Below the pieces are notes generated by a model. The model saw nothing but the letters and a program-made list of their open reading frames with translations, was not told the DNA's origin and made no database searches. Shown here piece by piece: positions 34,378-44,129 of a stretch of DNA of 64,000 nucleotides. The number at the start of each line of letters is the position of its first letter. The first letter of the stretch is position 1. The stretch is from JAFGOG01 sp034429215. Lineage in GTDB: Bacteria; Chloroflexota; Anaerolineae; JAAYZQ01. Where the stretch lies: the NCBI GenBank assembly GCA_034429215.1, contig DAOUGI010000112.1, forward strand, positions 20,272 through 84,271, written 5' to 3'. The translations under genes and the position numbers were made by a program.

Positions 34378-37300
34378 CTAGTGGTTTCGGACGACGAGCG
34401 GCAGGTGGATGCGCCACGGGACCTGGAACTGCCACGGGTCCGACCACGAGCCATAGCCGCACAGGGTGCGGGTGCGCACCCGCCAGCCGTACCACCCCGA
34501 CGGCAGTGGGGTCAGGGGGGTGAAGGCCGACGCCGGCGCTAAAGTTTCGGCGTCGATCTCGGGAGAGCCAAAGGCCGGGTCGAGGTCAGCCTGGATGTGG
34601 TAGCCGAGCGCCCCCAGGACGTCCGACCAGTCAAAGGCCGGTGTGAGGCTGCCGGCGCGGCTGCCGTCGGGCGGCGACAGGAGGTCGGGCATTGGGGCGC
34701 CGACGACCAGGGCCCAGGCCGCGGTCCAGGTCCCTTCGCCGCATTTGTTGGTGGAGAGTACCCGCCAGTAGTACACGCCGTCGGCCAGGGCCGTGCCTGG
34801 GATCAGGCTGCTGGCCGTGCTCGTCTCGTCTACCACAGGCGATGAGAAGGCGGGATCGTCGTCTACCTGGAGCCGGTAGCCTGTCGCTTCCATCACGTCG
34901 GTCCAGTCGAAGGTCGGCCGACTGTCGCACGAGGTGCCGGCATCGACAGGTGACTCGAGGATTGGGGCGGGCGGGACGGTGATGAGCTCCAGGTCCCAGG
35001 GACCAGCCCAGCCGCTTTCGCCGCAGACGTTGGTGGAGTGGACCCGCCAGAAGTAGGGTCCCAGCGGCAGCGCTGCCGTCGCGGTGTACGCGGAAGCAAC
35101 GGTGGCGGTGTTGATCTCGGTGGCGCCAAAGGTTGGGCTGTCGTCGACCTGGATGCGGTAGCCGATCGCCCCGGCCGCGTCGGCCCAATCGAAGGCGGGC
35201 GTGACGTCGCAGGTGGTGCTGCCGCTGGGCGGCAGCGGGTCGGTCGGAACAGCGGGCGGGTCCAGGATCTCCAGGGTTACCGCGGACGACCAGCTCCCCT
35301 CGCCACACTCGCCGACGGACCGCACCCGCCAGTTGTAGACGGACGCGGCCAGCGCCGAGGGCGGGGTGAAGGACGAGGTGGTGACGACGGTGTCGATTTC
35401 CGGCGAGGCCCAGTCCGGGTCGTCGTCGATCTGGATGCGGTAGGCGGTTGCCGCGCTCACGTCCGGCCAGTCGAGGTCGGGCGTGTGATCGCAGGTGCTA
35501 GACGCGTCGGGCGGGGCCAGCCAGCCGGGCGCCTCGGGCGGCACGACGACGGTGACCTGCCACAATGGCGACCAGACGCTGGCACCGCAGGTGTTGGACG
35601 ACCGCACGCGCCAGTAGTACCGCCAGGGGTCCAGCGGCGTTGTTACCGTGTAGGTGGAGCCGGTGGACGTTACATCGAGCTCGGGCGTCGAGAAGTTGAG
35701 GTTGTTATCGGCCTGGAGGCGATAGCTCGCCGCCCCCGGCACGTCGGACCAGTCGAACACGGGTGTGGTGTTGCACGTCCGGCTCCCATCATCCGGCAGG
35801 TGCTGCACCGGCGGCGAGGCTCCGACGATCAGCGTCCAAGTGTCTGACCAACCCCCTACGCCGCAGGCCCAGAGCGGACGAACCCGCCAGAAGTACCGGC
35901 CGGGCGGCAGGTCGGCGAGCGGCGTGTAGGCCGAGCCATCCACGCTGGTCATGACCTCCGGCGACGCAAAGCTCGGGTCGTCGTCGGCCACCAGCCAGTA
36001 GCTCAGCACCCCGACGTCGGCCCAGTCGAAGGTGGGCGTGGCGTCGCACGTCAAGCTGCCGTTCGGGGGAGCCAGGAGCGCCGGTCCCGAGGGCGGCTCC
36101 AGGATGGTGACCGACCAGGCGACCGACCAGGGGCCATCGCCACATTGATTCTCGGTCAGCACCCGCCAGTATAGGACGCCGGCCGGCAGGGGTGAGGCCG
36201 GCGTGTAGGTTGAATCGGTGGTGGTCGATATGACCACCGGGGAGCCAAAGCCGGAATTGTCGTCGATCTGGATGTGGTAGCCCGTCGCCCCGGCCGTGTC
36301 GGACCAGTCGAAGGTGGGGGTGTCGTCGCACGAGCCGGAGCCGTTCGCCGGCAGTTGGAGAGCGGGGGCGATCGTGGTGGTGATCACATCGAACTGGCGC
36401 GATGCTGACCAGAGCCCGGCGCCGCACATGTTCGACGCGTTTACCTGCCAGTAGTAGGTGTCAAGCGTCAGCGTTGTCGGCGGAGTATAGTCTGTGCTGG
36501 AGGTGCCAACGTCGATGGCCGGCGACAGGAACTGTGGGTCATCGTCGACGCGGAGCCGGTAGCCGGTGGCGCCGCCCACGCCGTACCAGTCAAAGGCGAT
36601 GGCCGACTCGCACACTTCTGCGCCGTCCCCTGGCGTCGCCAGGCTGGGCGACGGGGGCACGGTGATGATCTCAAAGCTCCACGGCGAGCCGGTCGCTCCT
36701 GCCGACCACTGCCCGCTGCCGCAGAACCCGATGGCCCGGACCCGCCAGTAGTAGATGCGGGTTTGGAGTGGGAGCGGGGGGGTATAGCTCGACGTGGCCG
36801 ACGTGGCACTGATCACTATCGTGTCGAAAGAAGGTTCCTCGGCCACCTGGATGTCGTACCCCGTCGCCTCGGCCGAGTCGGACCAGTTAAAGGTTGGGGC
36901 GCTGTCGCAGGTTTGGGAGCCATCGACGGGCGCAGGCGCGCCGGGCACGGGCGGCGTGCTGAGAACGGTCACGTTCCAGGCCGCGGACCACAGCCCGTCG
37001 CCACACTGGTTGGATGACAGGGTGCGCCAGTAGTACAGCCCAGGGGCCAGGGGAGTGGTGGGCGTGTAGTGGGAATCGATCGTGGTGGTGATCTGTGGAG
37101 AGCCAAAGCTCGGGTCGTCGTCCACCTGGATCTTGTACCCCGTGGCGCCGGCCACGTCGCCCCAGTCCAGAGCCGGCCGATCGTCGCAGGCGCCGCTGCC
37201 GTCGGGGGGCGCCACCAGGGGCGGAGAGCTCAGAATGATGGTGACGTCGAGTACCCGAACGTCGGACCACGTCCCGTTTCCACAGTCGTTGAAAGCCAGC

Positions 37301-40300
37301 ACCCGCCAGTAGTAGCGATCCTCCGACAGCGGCCAGGGAGCCACGTACTCGGGAGCAGTCGTGGTGGTCTCGATGAGCGGCGATCCAAAGGCCGGGTCGT
37401 TGTCCAACTGGATGCGATAGCCCGTTGCTCCGCTCATGCTTGTCCATGAGAAGGATGGGGCCATGTCATTACAGATGATCGTGCCGTTGGGAGGCGCGAT
37501 TTGGCTCGCCTGGCCGGGCACGGTGATCCGCGTAAAGCTGCGCGTGGCCGACCAGTCTCCCTCTCCGCAAGACGTCCGGCTCAGCACGCGCCAATAGTAC
37601 GGCAAGTCCAGCGTTATCGTCACCTCCGAGACATAGCCGGAGGCGGTGGTCAAGGCATCGACGGCCGGCGAGTCGAAACTCGAGCTGCTGTCAACCTGGA
37701 TGCGGTACCCAACGGCTCTGGGCACGCTGCTCCAGTCAAACTCGGGTGTCTCGACGCAGACGATGCCGTCGGCCAGCGGCAACTGGAGGGCGGGTGCGGG
37801 CAGCGGCGTTAGCAGGGTGGTTGCCCAGAGCGCCGACCACGGCCCGTCGCCGCACATGTTGGTCGCTCTCGCCTGCCAGTAGTAGGCGCCACCGGCCAGG
37901 TCGGTCTCGGGCGTGTAGGTCGATTCGGCCGGCGTGGCGTCGATGGCCGGCGAGCCAAAGGCCGGGTCGTCGTCTACCAGGAGGCGATATCCCGAGGCAT
38001 AGGTGACGTCGTTCCAGTCAAAAGTCGGCGTCAGGTCGCATATCTCGCCCCCATTTTCGGGCAAGGTCAGGATCAGCGCGCCGGGGGGCACCACCAGGGT
38101 AACGCTCCGGACCGGCGACGACCACGAGCCGTCGCCGCATTGGTTCGTGCTCTGCACGCGCCAGTAGTAGGCGCCGGCCGCCAGGGCGGTCGCCGGCGTA
38201 TAGGTCGACACCCCGGGCCGCTGGTTGACTTCGGGCGAGCCAAAGTCCGAGTTGTTGTCCACCTGGATGCGATAGGCCGTGGCCCCGGTCACGTCGGACC
38301 AGTCGAACATGGGCGTGGTGTCGCAGGTGCTGGTCGCGTCGGCGGGCGCGGTCAGGGTCGGCGCGGCCAGCGGGACGAGGATGACCACAGTCCGGGCGGC
38401 GGACCAGGCGCTCTCGCCGCACTTGTTTGTCGCGCGGGCGCGCCAGTAGTAGGTCCCGGCCGGCAGGCCGGCGCCCGGCGTATAGTCGGACACGGACGTG
38501 CTCTGGTCGATCTCGGGCGAAGAAAAGCCCGAGTTGTTGTCTACCTGCACGCTGTACCCACTCGCCATCGGCATGTCTGACCAGTTAAAGGTAGGGGTTG
38601 TGTCACAGGTGATCTCCCCGTCGTTCGGCGAGCTCAAGCTGGGGGTCGATGGGGCGGCGATTATGGTCAGTCTCCAGGAGGAAGTGTAGGCGCTGCCACC
38701 GCACTGGTTCACTGTCCTGACCTGCCAGTAGTAGCTCCCAAGCGCCAGCGGCGTTCCCGGAGTGTGGGTCGATTCGGTGGGGTTGGCGTTGATGACCGGC
38801 GAGGAAAAGTTGGCGTTGTCGTCTACCTGGAGGTTGTAGCTGGCCGCCATGGCCACATCGGACCAGTCGAACGCGGGCGTGGCGTCGCAGGTGAGCTCGT
38901 TGTCGGGCGGCGACGAGAGGGCAGGTGTGGCCGGCGTGTCGATGATGGTGACACTCCACACCGCCGCCGTCCATGGACCCTCGCCGCACAGGTAGGTAGA
39001 GCGCACCCGCCAATAATAGGTTCCATCCACCAGCGCGGACACGGGCGTATACTGAGAACCGGCAATGGTGGTGTTGATGACGGCGTTGTTGAAATCGATG
39101 TTGTCGGCCACCTCGAGGCGATAGCCCGTCGCTCCGGCCACGTCCGCCCAATCGAACGTGGGCAACGCGTTGCAGGTGATCGCCCCGTTTGTCGGGGCCG
39201 AAAGAACCGGGGCCACGGGCGGATAGGGCACGTCGACGACGAACTGGGCCGATCTGGTAAAGGTCTCGCCGTAGGACAGACTGACGGCATCGACATCCAC
39301 AGATTGCCAGCCACGTCCCGTTGCTTGCAGGCTCCACTGAGCCACGGACGACGAGCCGTCGCCGATCACGCCCAGGCCGGCCGGGTTGTTCCCGCCCACC
39401 ACCGTGAGCGACGGCGGGAGGGTGAGCAAGACCTCGACGTCGTGGGCCGCCAGGCCGCCGGTATTGGTCACAGTGACGGACACCGGCCAGACGTCGCCCG
39501 GGCACCTTTGCGAATAGTCAGGAGGCTCGAGGGTGAGCGCCGGGCCGGAGGCCGCGGTGAAGGACTCGTATGTGGCCAGGGCAAAGGTCTCGGCCGCGGC
39601 GCCGTGGAATGGGCTGTTGGCCGCGTCGACCTTGATCACCGCCGAGACGGGATTGGCGGTCGATGTGACAACGTGAACGTTGTCTATGGCGCCTGTGTCC
39701 GAACCGAGCAGCGTGTTGTTGTCCTGGCTATAGACGTACAGGTCGAGGTTGTTTAGAGGATAGACGGTAGTGGGCGTGATCTCGTTGTTGTAGGCGACCT
39801 GCCGGTTCCAGACCAGCGCCGCGCTGTCGCCGGCGTCCCAGCCGCCCTGGTAGAACTGCAAGTCGGGCGCCGGCGAGATGCTGTCCAGGAGGGTGTCGTT
39901 TCTGTGGTCCCAGGCTTGACCCAGGTCGATGTATCCCCAGCCATACTCTGGGTCCCAGCCGGGCGGTCCTTTGTCTTCGGCGGTGTTGATCAGGAGCGCC
40001 TTTTGTTCACGGGGGTCGGTGATGCCATATTCCTGGAGCAGGAGGATGGCGCCCGTGACGTGGGCGGCCGCGGCGCTGGTGCCGGTGACGTTCGAGAATG
40101 CTGTGTCGCTGTTGTTGTCCGTCGAGCCGATGTTTGTGCCGGGAGCGGACAGGTCGGGCTTTTTCCGGCCGCCCGGCGTTTCCCCCCAGGCGCTGGTCGG
40201 GTTGATCGTGTCATCGTCCCGATTTGGAGTAGAGCTCGAAGCATCACCGGTGTCGTTGACGTTGCCCACCGTGATCACATTGTAGGCAATGCCGGGATCG

Positions 40301-41463
40301 CCCACGTAGCGAGTGCACGTGATGCCGTCGGTGTAATTGCCGGCCGGGATGGCGGCCGGCACCAGTTGGTCGTCGACCACGGCATCCCAGAAGCGGGCGG
40401 CGGGCGAGTCGTCTTGGGTTTCGGTGACGCAGGCGGTGTAGCCCAGGTTAAAGACGTCGGCATGAGGGTCGCCGCCGCCCGTGTGGGTGAGCGCCCAGTC
40501 GGCGCAGTCCATCATGTCGGACCAGTACATCATGGCCGGCCCGCCATCGACGTTGTCCAGGTCGTACGCGGCTTTCAGGTTGAGCGCTTCAGCCGTGTCG
40601 CGGGCTAAACCCCGGTAGAAGGTGGGGAAGTCGTAGTAATTGCTCGCCACAATGCCGGCCATGTGCGTGCCGTGGCCGTTCACATCGGCAGACGTACTGT
40701 CAGCGGGATCGGGGTTGTTGGCAGCTTGGGCAGTGTCCAGGCACACCTGATCGGACCATGTGACGTGGTCGATGGCGTCGTGAGTTTTTCTGACGCCCGT
40801 GTCCAGTATGGCGGGGACGTAAGCCCCGCCGGTGTACCCCGCGTTCCACCATGTGTCGGCGTCGATGGCATAGGGGCTGTCGGCGAGCTGCGCCGCCATC
40901 TGCCGGTTCTCGGCCACCTCGGCCACGTCGGGGCGGGCCCGGAGGGCGTCGAGCTGGGAGCGGGGCACGCCGGCGGCCAGGGCGTTGACGATCACCAGGC
41001 GGGTGTGGACGACCGCGCCGTTCGATTCGAGCCATTGCACGAGGCCGGCCTGCGATGTCTCGACCTGCGGCCGGGCGCGGTCGAGGATCTCCCGGCGCAT
41101 GGCCTGGAGCGCGGCGTGCAGCTCGGCGGACTTGGACCGCGCGGCCCGCAGGAGCAGCGGCGCGCCGTACACGGCCTGCAGCTCTTGCCGGATGCGGTCC
41201 AGGGCCGGGGCGCGGGCGGCCTGCACCTCGGGCGCCAAGGCATGCAGCGGCTGGGCGCGGAGGGTGATGAGCACCTCGACGAGGTCGTCGCCGGCGGGCG
41301 CGGTCGGAGCAAGCCCAACCTGCTCCCCTTGCGCCAGGGGTCCCTGGAAAGGGCTGTCAGGCTGGGGTGACAGGCCGTGGGCCGGCAGGGAAAACAGCAG
41401 ACCGGCGAGGAGGATCACACACAGCCACGGGTAGGATGGCCTGCCCGGAGTGGAATTGGACAT
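34378..41463 (-). CDS. Secreted subtilisin-like (S8) protease with 17 Cys-paired Ig/Fn3-like repeats
   Basis: A 2361-residue exported protease. The signal peptide is at residues 10-30 (WLCVILLAGLLFSLPAHG), a propeptide-like segment runs to about 195, and the S8 domain carries Asp221 (LDTGVRK), His264 (DVNGHGTHMAG), oxyanion Asn376 (PAGNYTDG) and Ser463 (GTSAAAAHVTG), all intact. A beta-sandwich follows, then 17 tandem repeats of about 90-95 residues from residue ~740 to the end. Each begins with a Cys-containing strand and FDWSDV, continues with GYRIQVDDDPSF, YYWRV and a second Cys in NxCGxGxWS. It ends with RIHLPLVVRNH. The repeats probably form a long stalk stabilised by one disulfide per repeat. 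It is 33 bases downstream of a small tagged protein on the same strand, so it appears to be the last gene of the CIS-linked run. Confidence 0.9.
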   Translation of the reverse strand: MSNSTPGRPSYPWLCVILLAGLLFSLPAHGLSPQPDSPFQGPLAQGEQVGLAPTAPAGDDLVEVLITLRAQPLHALAPEVQAARAPALDRIRQELQAVYGAPLLLRAARSKSAELHAALQAMRREILDRARPQVETSQAGLVQWLESNGAVVHTRLVIVNALAAGVPRSQLDALRARPDVAEVAENRQMAAQLADSPYAIDADTWWNAGYTGGAYVPAILDTGVRKTHDAIDHVTWSDQVCLDTAQAANNPDPADSTSADVNGHGTHMAGIVASNYYDFPTFYRGLARDTAEALNLKAAYDLDNVDGGPAMMYWSDMMDCADWALTHTGGGDPHADVFNLGYTACVTETQDDSPAARFWDAVVDDQLVPAAIPAGNYTDGITCTRYVGDPGIAYNVITVGNVNDTGDASSSTPNRDDDTINPTSAWGETPGGRKKPDLSAPGTNIGSTDNNSDTAFSNVTGTSAAAAHVTGAILLLQEYGITDPREQKALLINTAEDKGPPGWDPEYGWGYIDLGQAWDHRNDTLLDSISPAPDLQFYQGGWDAGDSAALVWNRQVAYNNEITPTTVYPLNNLDLYVYSQDNNTLLGSDTGAIDNVHVVTSTANPVSAVIKVDAANSPFHGAAAETFALATYESFTAASGPALTLEPPDYSQRCPGDVWPVSVTVTNTGGLAAHDVEVLLTLPPSLTVVGGNNPAGLGVIGDGSSSVAQWSLQATGRGWQSVDVDAVSLSYGETFTRSAQFVVDVPYPPVAPVLSAPTNGAITCNALPTFDWADVAGATGYRLEVADNIDFNNAVINTTIAGSQYTPVSALVDGTYYWRVRSTYLCGEGPWTAAVWSVTIIDTPATPALSSPPDNELTCDATPAFDWSDVAMAASYNLQVDDNANFSSPVINANPTESTHTPGTPLALGSYYWQVRTVNQCGGSAYTSSWRLTIIAAPSTPSLSSPNDGEITCDTTPTFNWSDMPMASGYSVQVDNNSGFSSPEIDQSTSVSDYTPGAGLPAGTYYWRARATNKCGESAWSAARTVVILVPLAAPTLTAPADATSTCDTTPMFDWSDVTGATAYRIQVDNNSDFGSPEVNQRPGVSTYTPATALAAGAYYWRVQSTNQCGDGSWSSPVRSVTLVVPPGALILTLPENGGEICDLTPTFDWNDVTYASGYRLLVDDDPAFGSPAIDATPAESTYTPETDLAGGAYYWQARATNMCGDGPWSALWATTLLTPLPAPALQLPLADGIVCVETPEFDWSSVPRAVGYRIQVDSSSSFDSPAVDALTTASGYVSEVTITLDLPYYWRVLSRTSCGEGDWSATRSFTRITVPGQASQIAPPNGTIICNDMAPSFSWTSMSGATGYRIQLDNDPAFGSPLIETTTTAPEYVAPWPLSEDRYYWRVLAFNDCGNGTWSDVRVLDVTIILSSPPLVAPPDGSGACDDRPALDWGDVAGATGYKIQVDDDPSFGSPQITTTIDSHYTPTTPLAPGLYYWRTLSSNQCGDGLWSAAWNVTVLSTPPVPGAPAPVDGSQTCDSAPTFNWSDSAEATGYDIQVAEEPSFDTIVISATSATSSYTPPLPLQTRIYYWRVRAIGFCGSGQWSAGATGSPWSFEIITVPPSPSLATPGDGAEVCESAIAFDWYGVGGATGYRLRVDDDPQFLSPAIDVGTSSTDYTPPTTLTLDTYYWQVNASNMCGAGLWSASRQFDVITTTIAPALQLPANGSGSCDDTPTFDWSDTAGATGYHIQIDDNSGFGSPVVISTTTDSTYTPASPLPAGVLYWRVLTENQCGDGPWSVAWSVTILEPPSGPALLAPPNGSLTCDATPTFDWADVGVLSYWLVADDDPSFASPEVMTSVDGSAYTPLADLPPGRYFWRVRPLWACGVGGWSDTWTLIVGASPPVQHLPDDGSRTCNTTPVFDWSDVPGAASYRLQADNNLNFSTPELDVTSTGSTYTVTTPLDPWRYYWRVRSSNTCGASVWSPLWQVTVVVPPEAPGWLAPPDASSTCDHTPDLDWPDVSAATAYRIQIDDDPDWASPEIDTVVTTSSFTPPSALAASVYNWRVRSVGECGEGSWSSAVTLEILDPPAVPTDPLPPSGSTTCDVTPAFDWADAAGAIGYRIQVDDSPTFGATEINTATVASAYTATAALPLGPYFWRVHSTNVCGESGWAGPWDLELITVPPAPILESPVDAGTSCDSRPTFDWTDVMEATGYRLQVDDDPAFSSPVVDETSTASSLIPGTALADGVYYWRVLSTNKCGEGTWTAAWALVVGAPMPDLLSPPDGSRAGSLTPAFDWSDVLGALGYHIQADLDPAFGSPEIDAETLAPASAFTPLTPLPSGWYGWRVRTRTLCGYGSWSDPWQFQVPWRIHLPLVVRNH
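34420..39215. repeat. 17 tandem ~280-bp coding repeats in the subtilase gene
   Basis: The repeats are in frame and diverged (no two look identical), so they are old protein repeats rather than a recent DNA expansion. The membrane-distal copy nearest the C terminus lacks the first Cys (RAGSLTPAFDWSDV), while keeping the second (LCGYGSW). Confidence 0.8.
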
Positions 41464-41496
41464 CGTTCATGCCTCCTTACAGCTTGTCGCGGCGGA

Positions 41497-41877
41497 TCAG
41501 GGCGCGTTGCGCGGCACGATCGGAAGATAGACGTGGTAGGTGCCCGGCGCGACGACCCAGAATCCGCCTTCCAGGGTGTAGGGTCCGGCGCTCACCCGGC
41601 CCGCGGCATCCGGCTGGCCGGCCGTGCCGCCCAGCCTATAGTCTCCCGCGGAGACAAACGAGACGCCGCCGCCGTCGATGGTGTTCCACCACAGGCTGTA
41701 GGCCGAATCGGCGCCCGGGTCTGCACCTTCCTGGAGCTGCCCAGAATCGCCCCTCGACGGCGCGCCGAGGGCGAGTAACAGCACACAGGCGACCAGCAGC
41801 CCAAAGGCGGCAGCGCGCCAGGTGGGCCGGTCCAGGCCGGCGCCGGCATGCCGGCGGTTACCTGCTTTTGTCTTCAT
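41497..41877 (-). CDS. Small secreted protein with YLPIV tail
   Basis: A 126-residue exported protein. The basic N terminus and hydrophobic core AAAFGLLVACVLLLALGAP form a signal peptide. The mature part reads SLWWNTIDGGGVSFVSAGDYRLGGTAGQPD and then GPYTLEGGFW (given here in two parts), a short beta-rich motif frequent in secreted proteins of Chloroflexi, and the end is HVYLPIVPRNAP. It lies between the fibre-like protein and the subtilase with gaps of 60 and 33 bases. Function is unknown; a surface-exposed companion or substrate of the same sorting route is possible because of the shared tail motif. Confidence 0.7.
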   Translation of the reverse strand: MKTKAGNRRHAGAGLDRPTWRAAAFGLLVACVLLLALGAPSRGDSGQLQEGADPGADSAYSLWWNTIDGGGVSFVSAGDYRLGGTAGQPDAAGRVSAGPYTLEGGFWVVAPGTYHVYLPIVPRNAP

Positions 41878-41937
41878 GCGGTCCTGCCTTTCCGGCTGTT
41901 GCAGCCGTATGCCACAAGCACTCGCGGGTTTGCCAGC

Positions 41938-44052
41938 CTACCATTGGTAACAGCGGGCATAGCAGTAGATCGAATCATCATTCCCCCCAGAGTCCTTGGA
42001 CGCGTACACCTCCCAGTTACTGCCCGTGACTCGGACCAGACACTGCGCGTCCTGACCCTCGTCCATAGAATTCAACGCCACGCGCACCAGGAAACAAAAG
42101 CCGGCTGAGGTTGCGATCATGGTCGTGGAGCCCGAATTGGTGTCGCTGTTGAGCTCTACCTTGTATTCGTCAGTCACCCGCGCCGAACCGGACAGGGCAA
42201 AGGTGCTGGCGTGGTTCCCGTCCAACAGATCGGCATCCAGGCCTGAGCCGGAGCCGTCGTCGTCGGCAATCTCGGAGAGGGCGGCGCCATCCTGCAGATC
42301 GGTGGCAGACACCGCGCCGTCCGTGATCATGCCACTCGTTACCGAGTTGGCCTGACCTTCGTTGACGTAAATCGCATCAAAGTCGGCCGCGTGCTTGCCG
42401 TCGACGGTGTCCGCGTCGAGGCCGGTCGCGACGACGCTGATCGCATTATCGGCGCTGATGTTGATGCCGGAACCGGCGGTGTAGGTCGTGCCGCTGTCGG
42501 GCTCGCAGGTCACTGTGCCGTCGGGCAGGATCACGCGGATCGAGTTGCCATCGGCGCACGACCCCGACACCCGTTTTTGCAGATAGTTGGTGTCGGCCGA
42601 CAGGGTGGCATCGCCGCTCAGGGCGCCGCCCAGCAGGCCGACGCCGGGACTCACCGAGGTAATGTCGCCGGTGGACATCATCTGGCACCACACCGCCCCG
42701 GTGTCAAAGATCTCGCGGATCGCCTGCCCTTCGGCGCACGTGCCGGTAATCCGCCGCTGATAGTCGCCGCTGCCGTAGCCGTTGAGATATTGGGCGTTGA
42801 GTCCCGGCTGCATGATGCCGCTGTTCACGGCGATGTTCCACTCTGTGCCCAGCTTGTTCTCGACCTGAAGGTCGGTGTAGGCTGAGTACCGGTCGGTGCT
42901 GAGGGCGCCGGCCGCCAGGTTGGCGGCGTTGGTGTAGAACAGCTCGCTGTGGCCGTCGAGCTGGTCGGCATTAAGGTTGACCTGGACGCTGCCATTGTTC
43001 TGGGCCAGGTCGCCGGGGGCGTCGCCCAGAAAGCCTTCGGCCAGCAGGTCCCCGTAGGCCGAGAACCGATCGGCGCTCAGGACACCGGTGGTGAGGTTGG
43101 TGGCGTCCTGGTAAAACGCGCTGCTTTGCCCGTCGAGCATGTCGGCGTCGAGACCCGAGTTGGCCCCTTCTTTGACGTTCAAGGTGTAGGGGGAAACGCT
43201 GCCGGTTACTTCGAGCTGGTTGCCGGCCAGGTAGGTGGAGTCGCTGTCCGGCTCGCAATCGACCGTGCCGTCGGCATTGACCTTTTTGATGGAGGCCTCG
43301 CCCAGGCAGCCGTCGGCGATCCGCCGTTGAAGGTAGGCCGTGTTGGCGGTGACCGTGACTACCCCGGTCGCCCCGCCGCCCAGCAAGCCGGGGCCGACGT
43401 CGACGGCGGTGATGTCGCCGTCATAGGTCGTCTCGCACACGACGGTGCCGTCTTCCTTTATCTGGCGGACGGCCTGGCCGGCGTCACAGAGGCCAGTCAC
43501 ACGCTGCTGGACGCTGCGATAGTCGACCGAGAAAGCCGTGTTCTGGAGCAGCAGGCCCGACCCGGCCTGATACTGGGTGTCGTTGTCAATCCCATCGGCC
43601 AAGCCGTCGGGCACACCGATCAGCCCGGACCAGGGCGCCGCGGCGGCATAGAGGGCATAGGGCGTCGGCGTGAGCGACTGGCGGGGCAGGGTGGTGAATG
43701 CCACATCGCTCGCACAGTGGACCCGGACTTCGAGCCAGCGCTCGTGCCCGTCCATCGAACCGGCGCCGAAATCCAAGTATGTGGTGAACAGCCCATGGTC
43801 CAAGGTCACGGTCGTCGTAACCGGCTCGCCCACCGGCGTCCCGCCGGATGGCTGCTGGTAGAGGCGGAAGGCGATGTCGCAGAGGCCGTCGACGGGGCCG
43901 TCGGTGCGGTCCAGGCGGCCCTGGTAGGTGAACCCGGTGCCGACGATGCCCTCCGGCGCCGGCCCCTGGGCGCTGCCGATTCCTGCCATCAGGGCCAGGA
44001 AAAGCGCCAGGGTCAGAGGAACGGTCAATGTTAGTGCGGTTCTACGGTTCAT
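41938..44052 (-). CDS. Secreted fibre-like protein with phage-tail-type LDADxLDG repeats
   Basis: A 704-residue exported protein. The signal peptide is MNRRTALTLTVPLTLALFLA followed by GIGSAQG. The N-terminal domain has TGFTYQGRL and GLFTTYLDFG, seen in many secreted bacterial proteins. The remainder is built from two alternating repeat types: LDADMLDGQSSAFY, LNADQLDGHSELFY, LDADTVDGKHAADF and LDADLLDGNHASTF, which resemble the phage-tail-repeat family, and RVSGSCADGNSIRVILPDGTVTC-like units with paired Cys (five or so copies). The C-terminal domain ends CLVRVTGSNWEVYASK ... CYARCYQW. It lacks the YLP tail of its neighbours. A trimeric fibre or adhesin is the best guess. It follows the FG-GAP gene with a 77-base gap. 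Confidence 0.72.
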   Translation of the reverse strand: MNRRTALTLTVPLTLALFLALMAGIGSAQGPAPEGIVGTGFTYQGRLDRTDGPVDGLCDIAFRLYQQPSGGTPVGEPVTTTVTLDHGLFTTYLDFGAGSMDGHERWLEVRVHCASDVAFTTLPRQSLTPTPYALYAAAAPWSGLIGVPDGLADGIDNDTQYQAGSGLLLQNTAFSVDYRSVQQRVTGLCDAGQAVRQIKEDGTVVCETTYDGDITAVDVGPGLLGGGATGVVTVTANTAYLQRRIADGCLGEASIKKVNADGTVDCEPDSDSTYLAGNQLEVTGSVSPYTLNVKEGANSGLDADMLDGQSSAFYQDATNLTTGVLSADRFSAYGDLLAEGFLGDAPGDLAQNNGSVQVNLNADQLDGHSELFYTNAANLAAGALSTDRYSAYTDLQVENKLGTEWNIAVNSGIMQPGLNAQYLNGYGSGDYQRRITGTCAEGQAIREIFDTGAVWCQMMSTGDITSVSPGVGLLGGALSGDATLSADTNYLQKRVSGSCADGNSIRVILPDGTVTCEPDSGTTYTAGSGINISADNAISVVATGLDADTVDGKHAADFDAIYVNEGQANSVTSGMITDGAVSATDLQDGAALSEIADDDGSGSGLDADLLDGNHASTFALSGSARVTDEYKVELNSDTNSGSTTMIATSAGFCFLVRVALNSMDEGQDAQCLVRVTGSNWEVYASKDSGGNDDSIYCYARCYQW

Positions 44053-44083
44053 CAGAGTCCTCCTCTCAGATATACAATTGCCT

Positions 44084-44124
44084 CAGACCCGGCAGGTTTC
44101 GCGGAGCAGGTCTGTCAGGCCCGG
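44084..44124. repeat. Imperfect palindrome between FG-GAP and fibre genes
   Basis: CAGACCCGGCAGG and CCGGGCCTGACAG-type arms in opposite orientation flank TTTCGCGGAG. The element resembles a decayed copy of the ACCTGACAGG palindrome at 34299-34350. It could lower read-through into the fibre gene. Confidence 0.3.
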
Positions 44125-44129
44125 CATGG

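Noticed and set aside
34420..39215. Adhesin-type expanded DNA repeats of recent origin in the subtilase
   Set aside because: The repeats are strongly diverged at the sequence level; only the protein pattern is kept.
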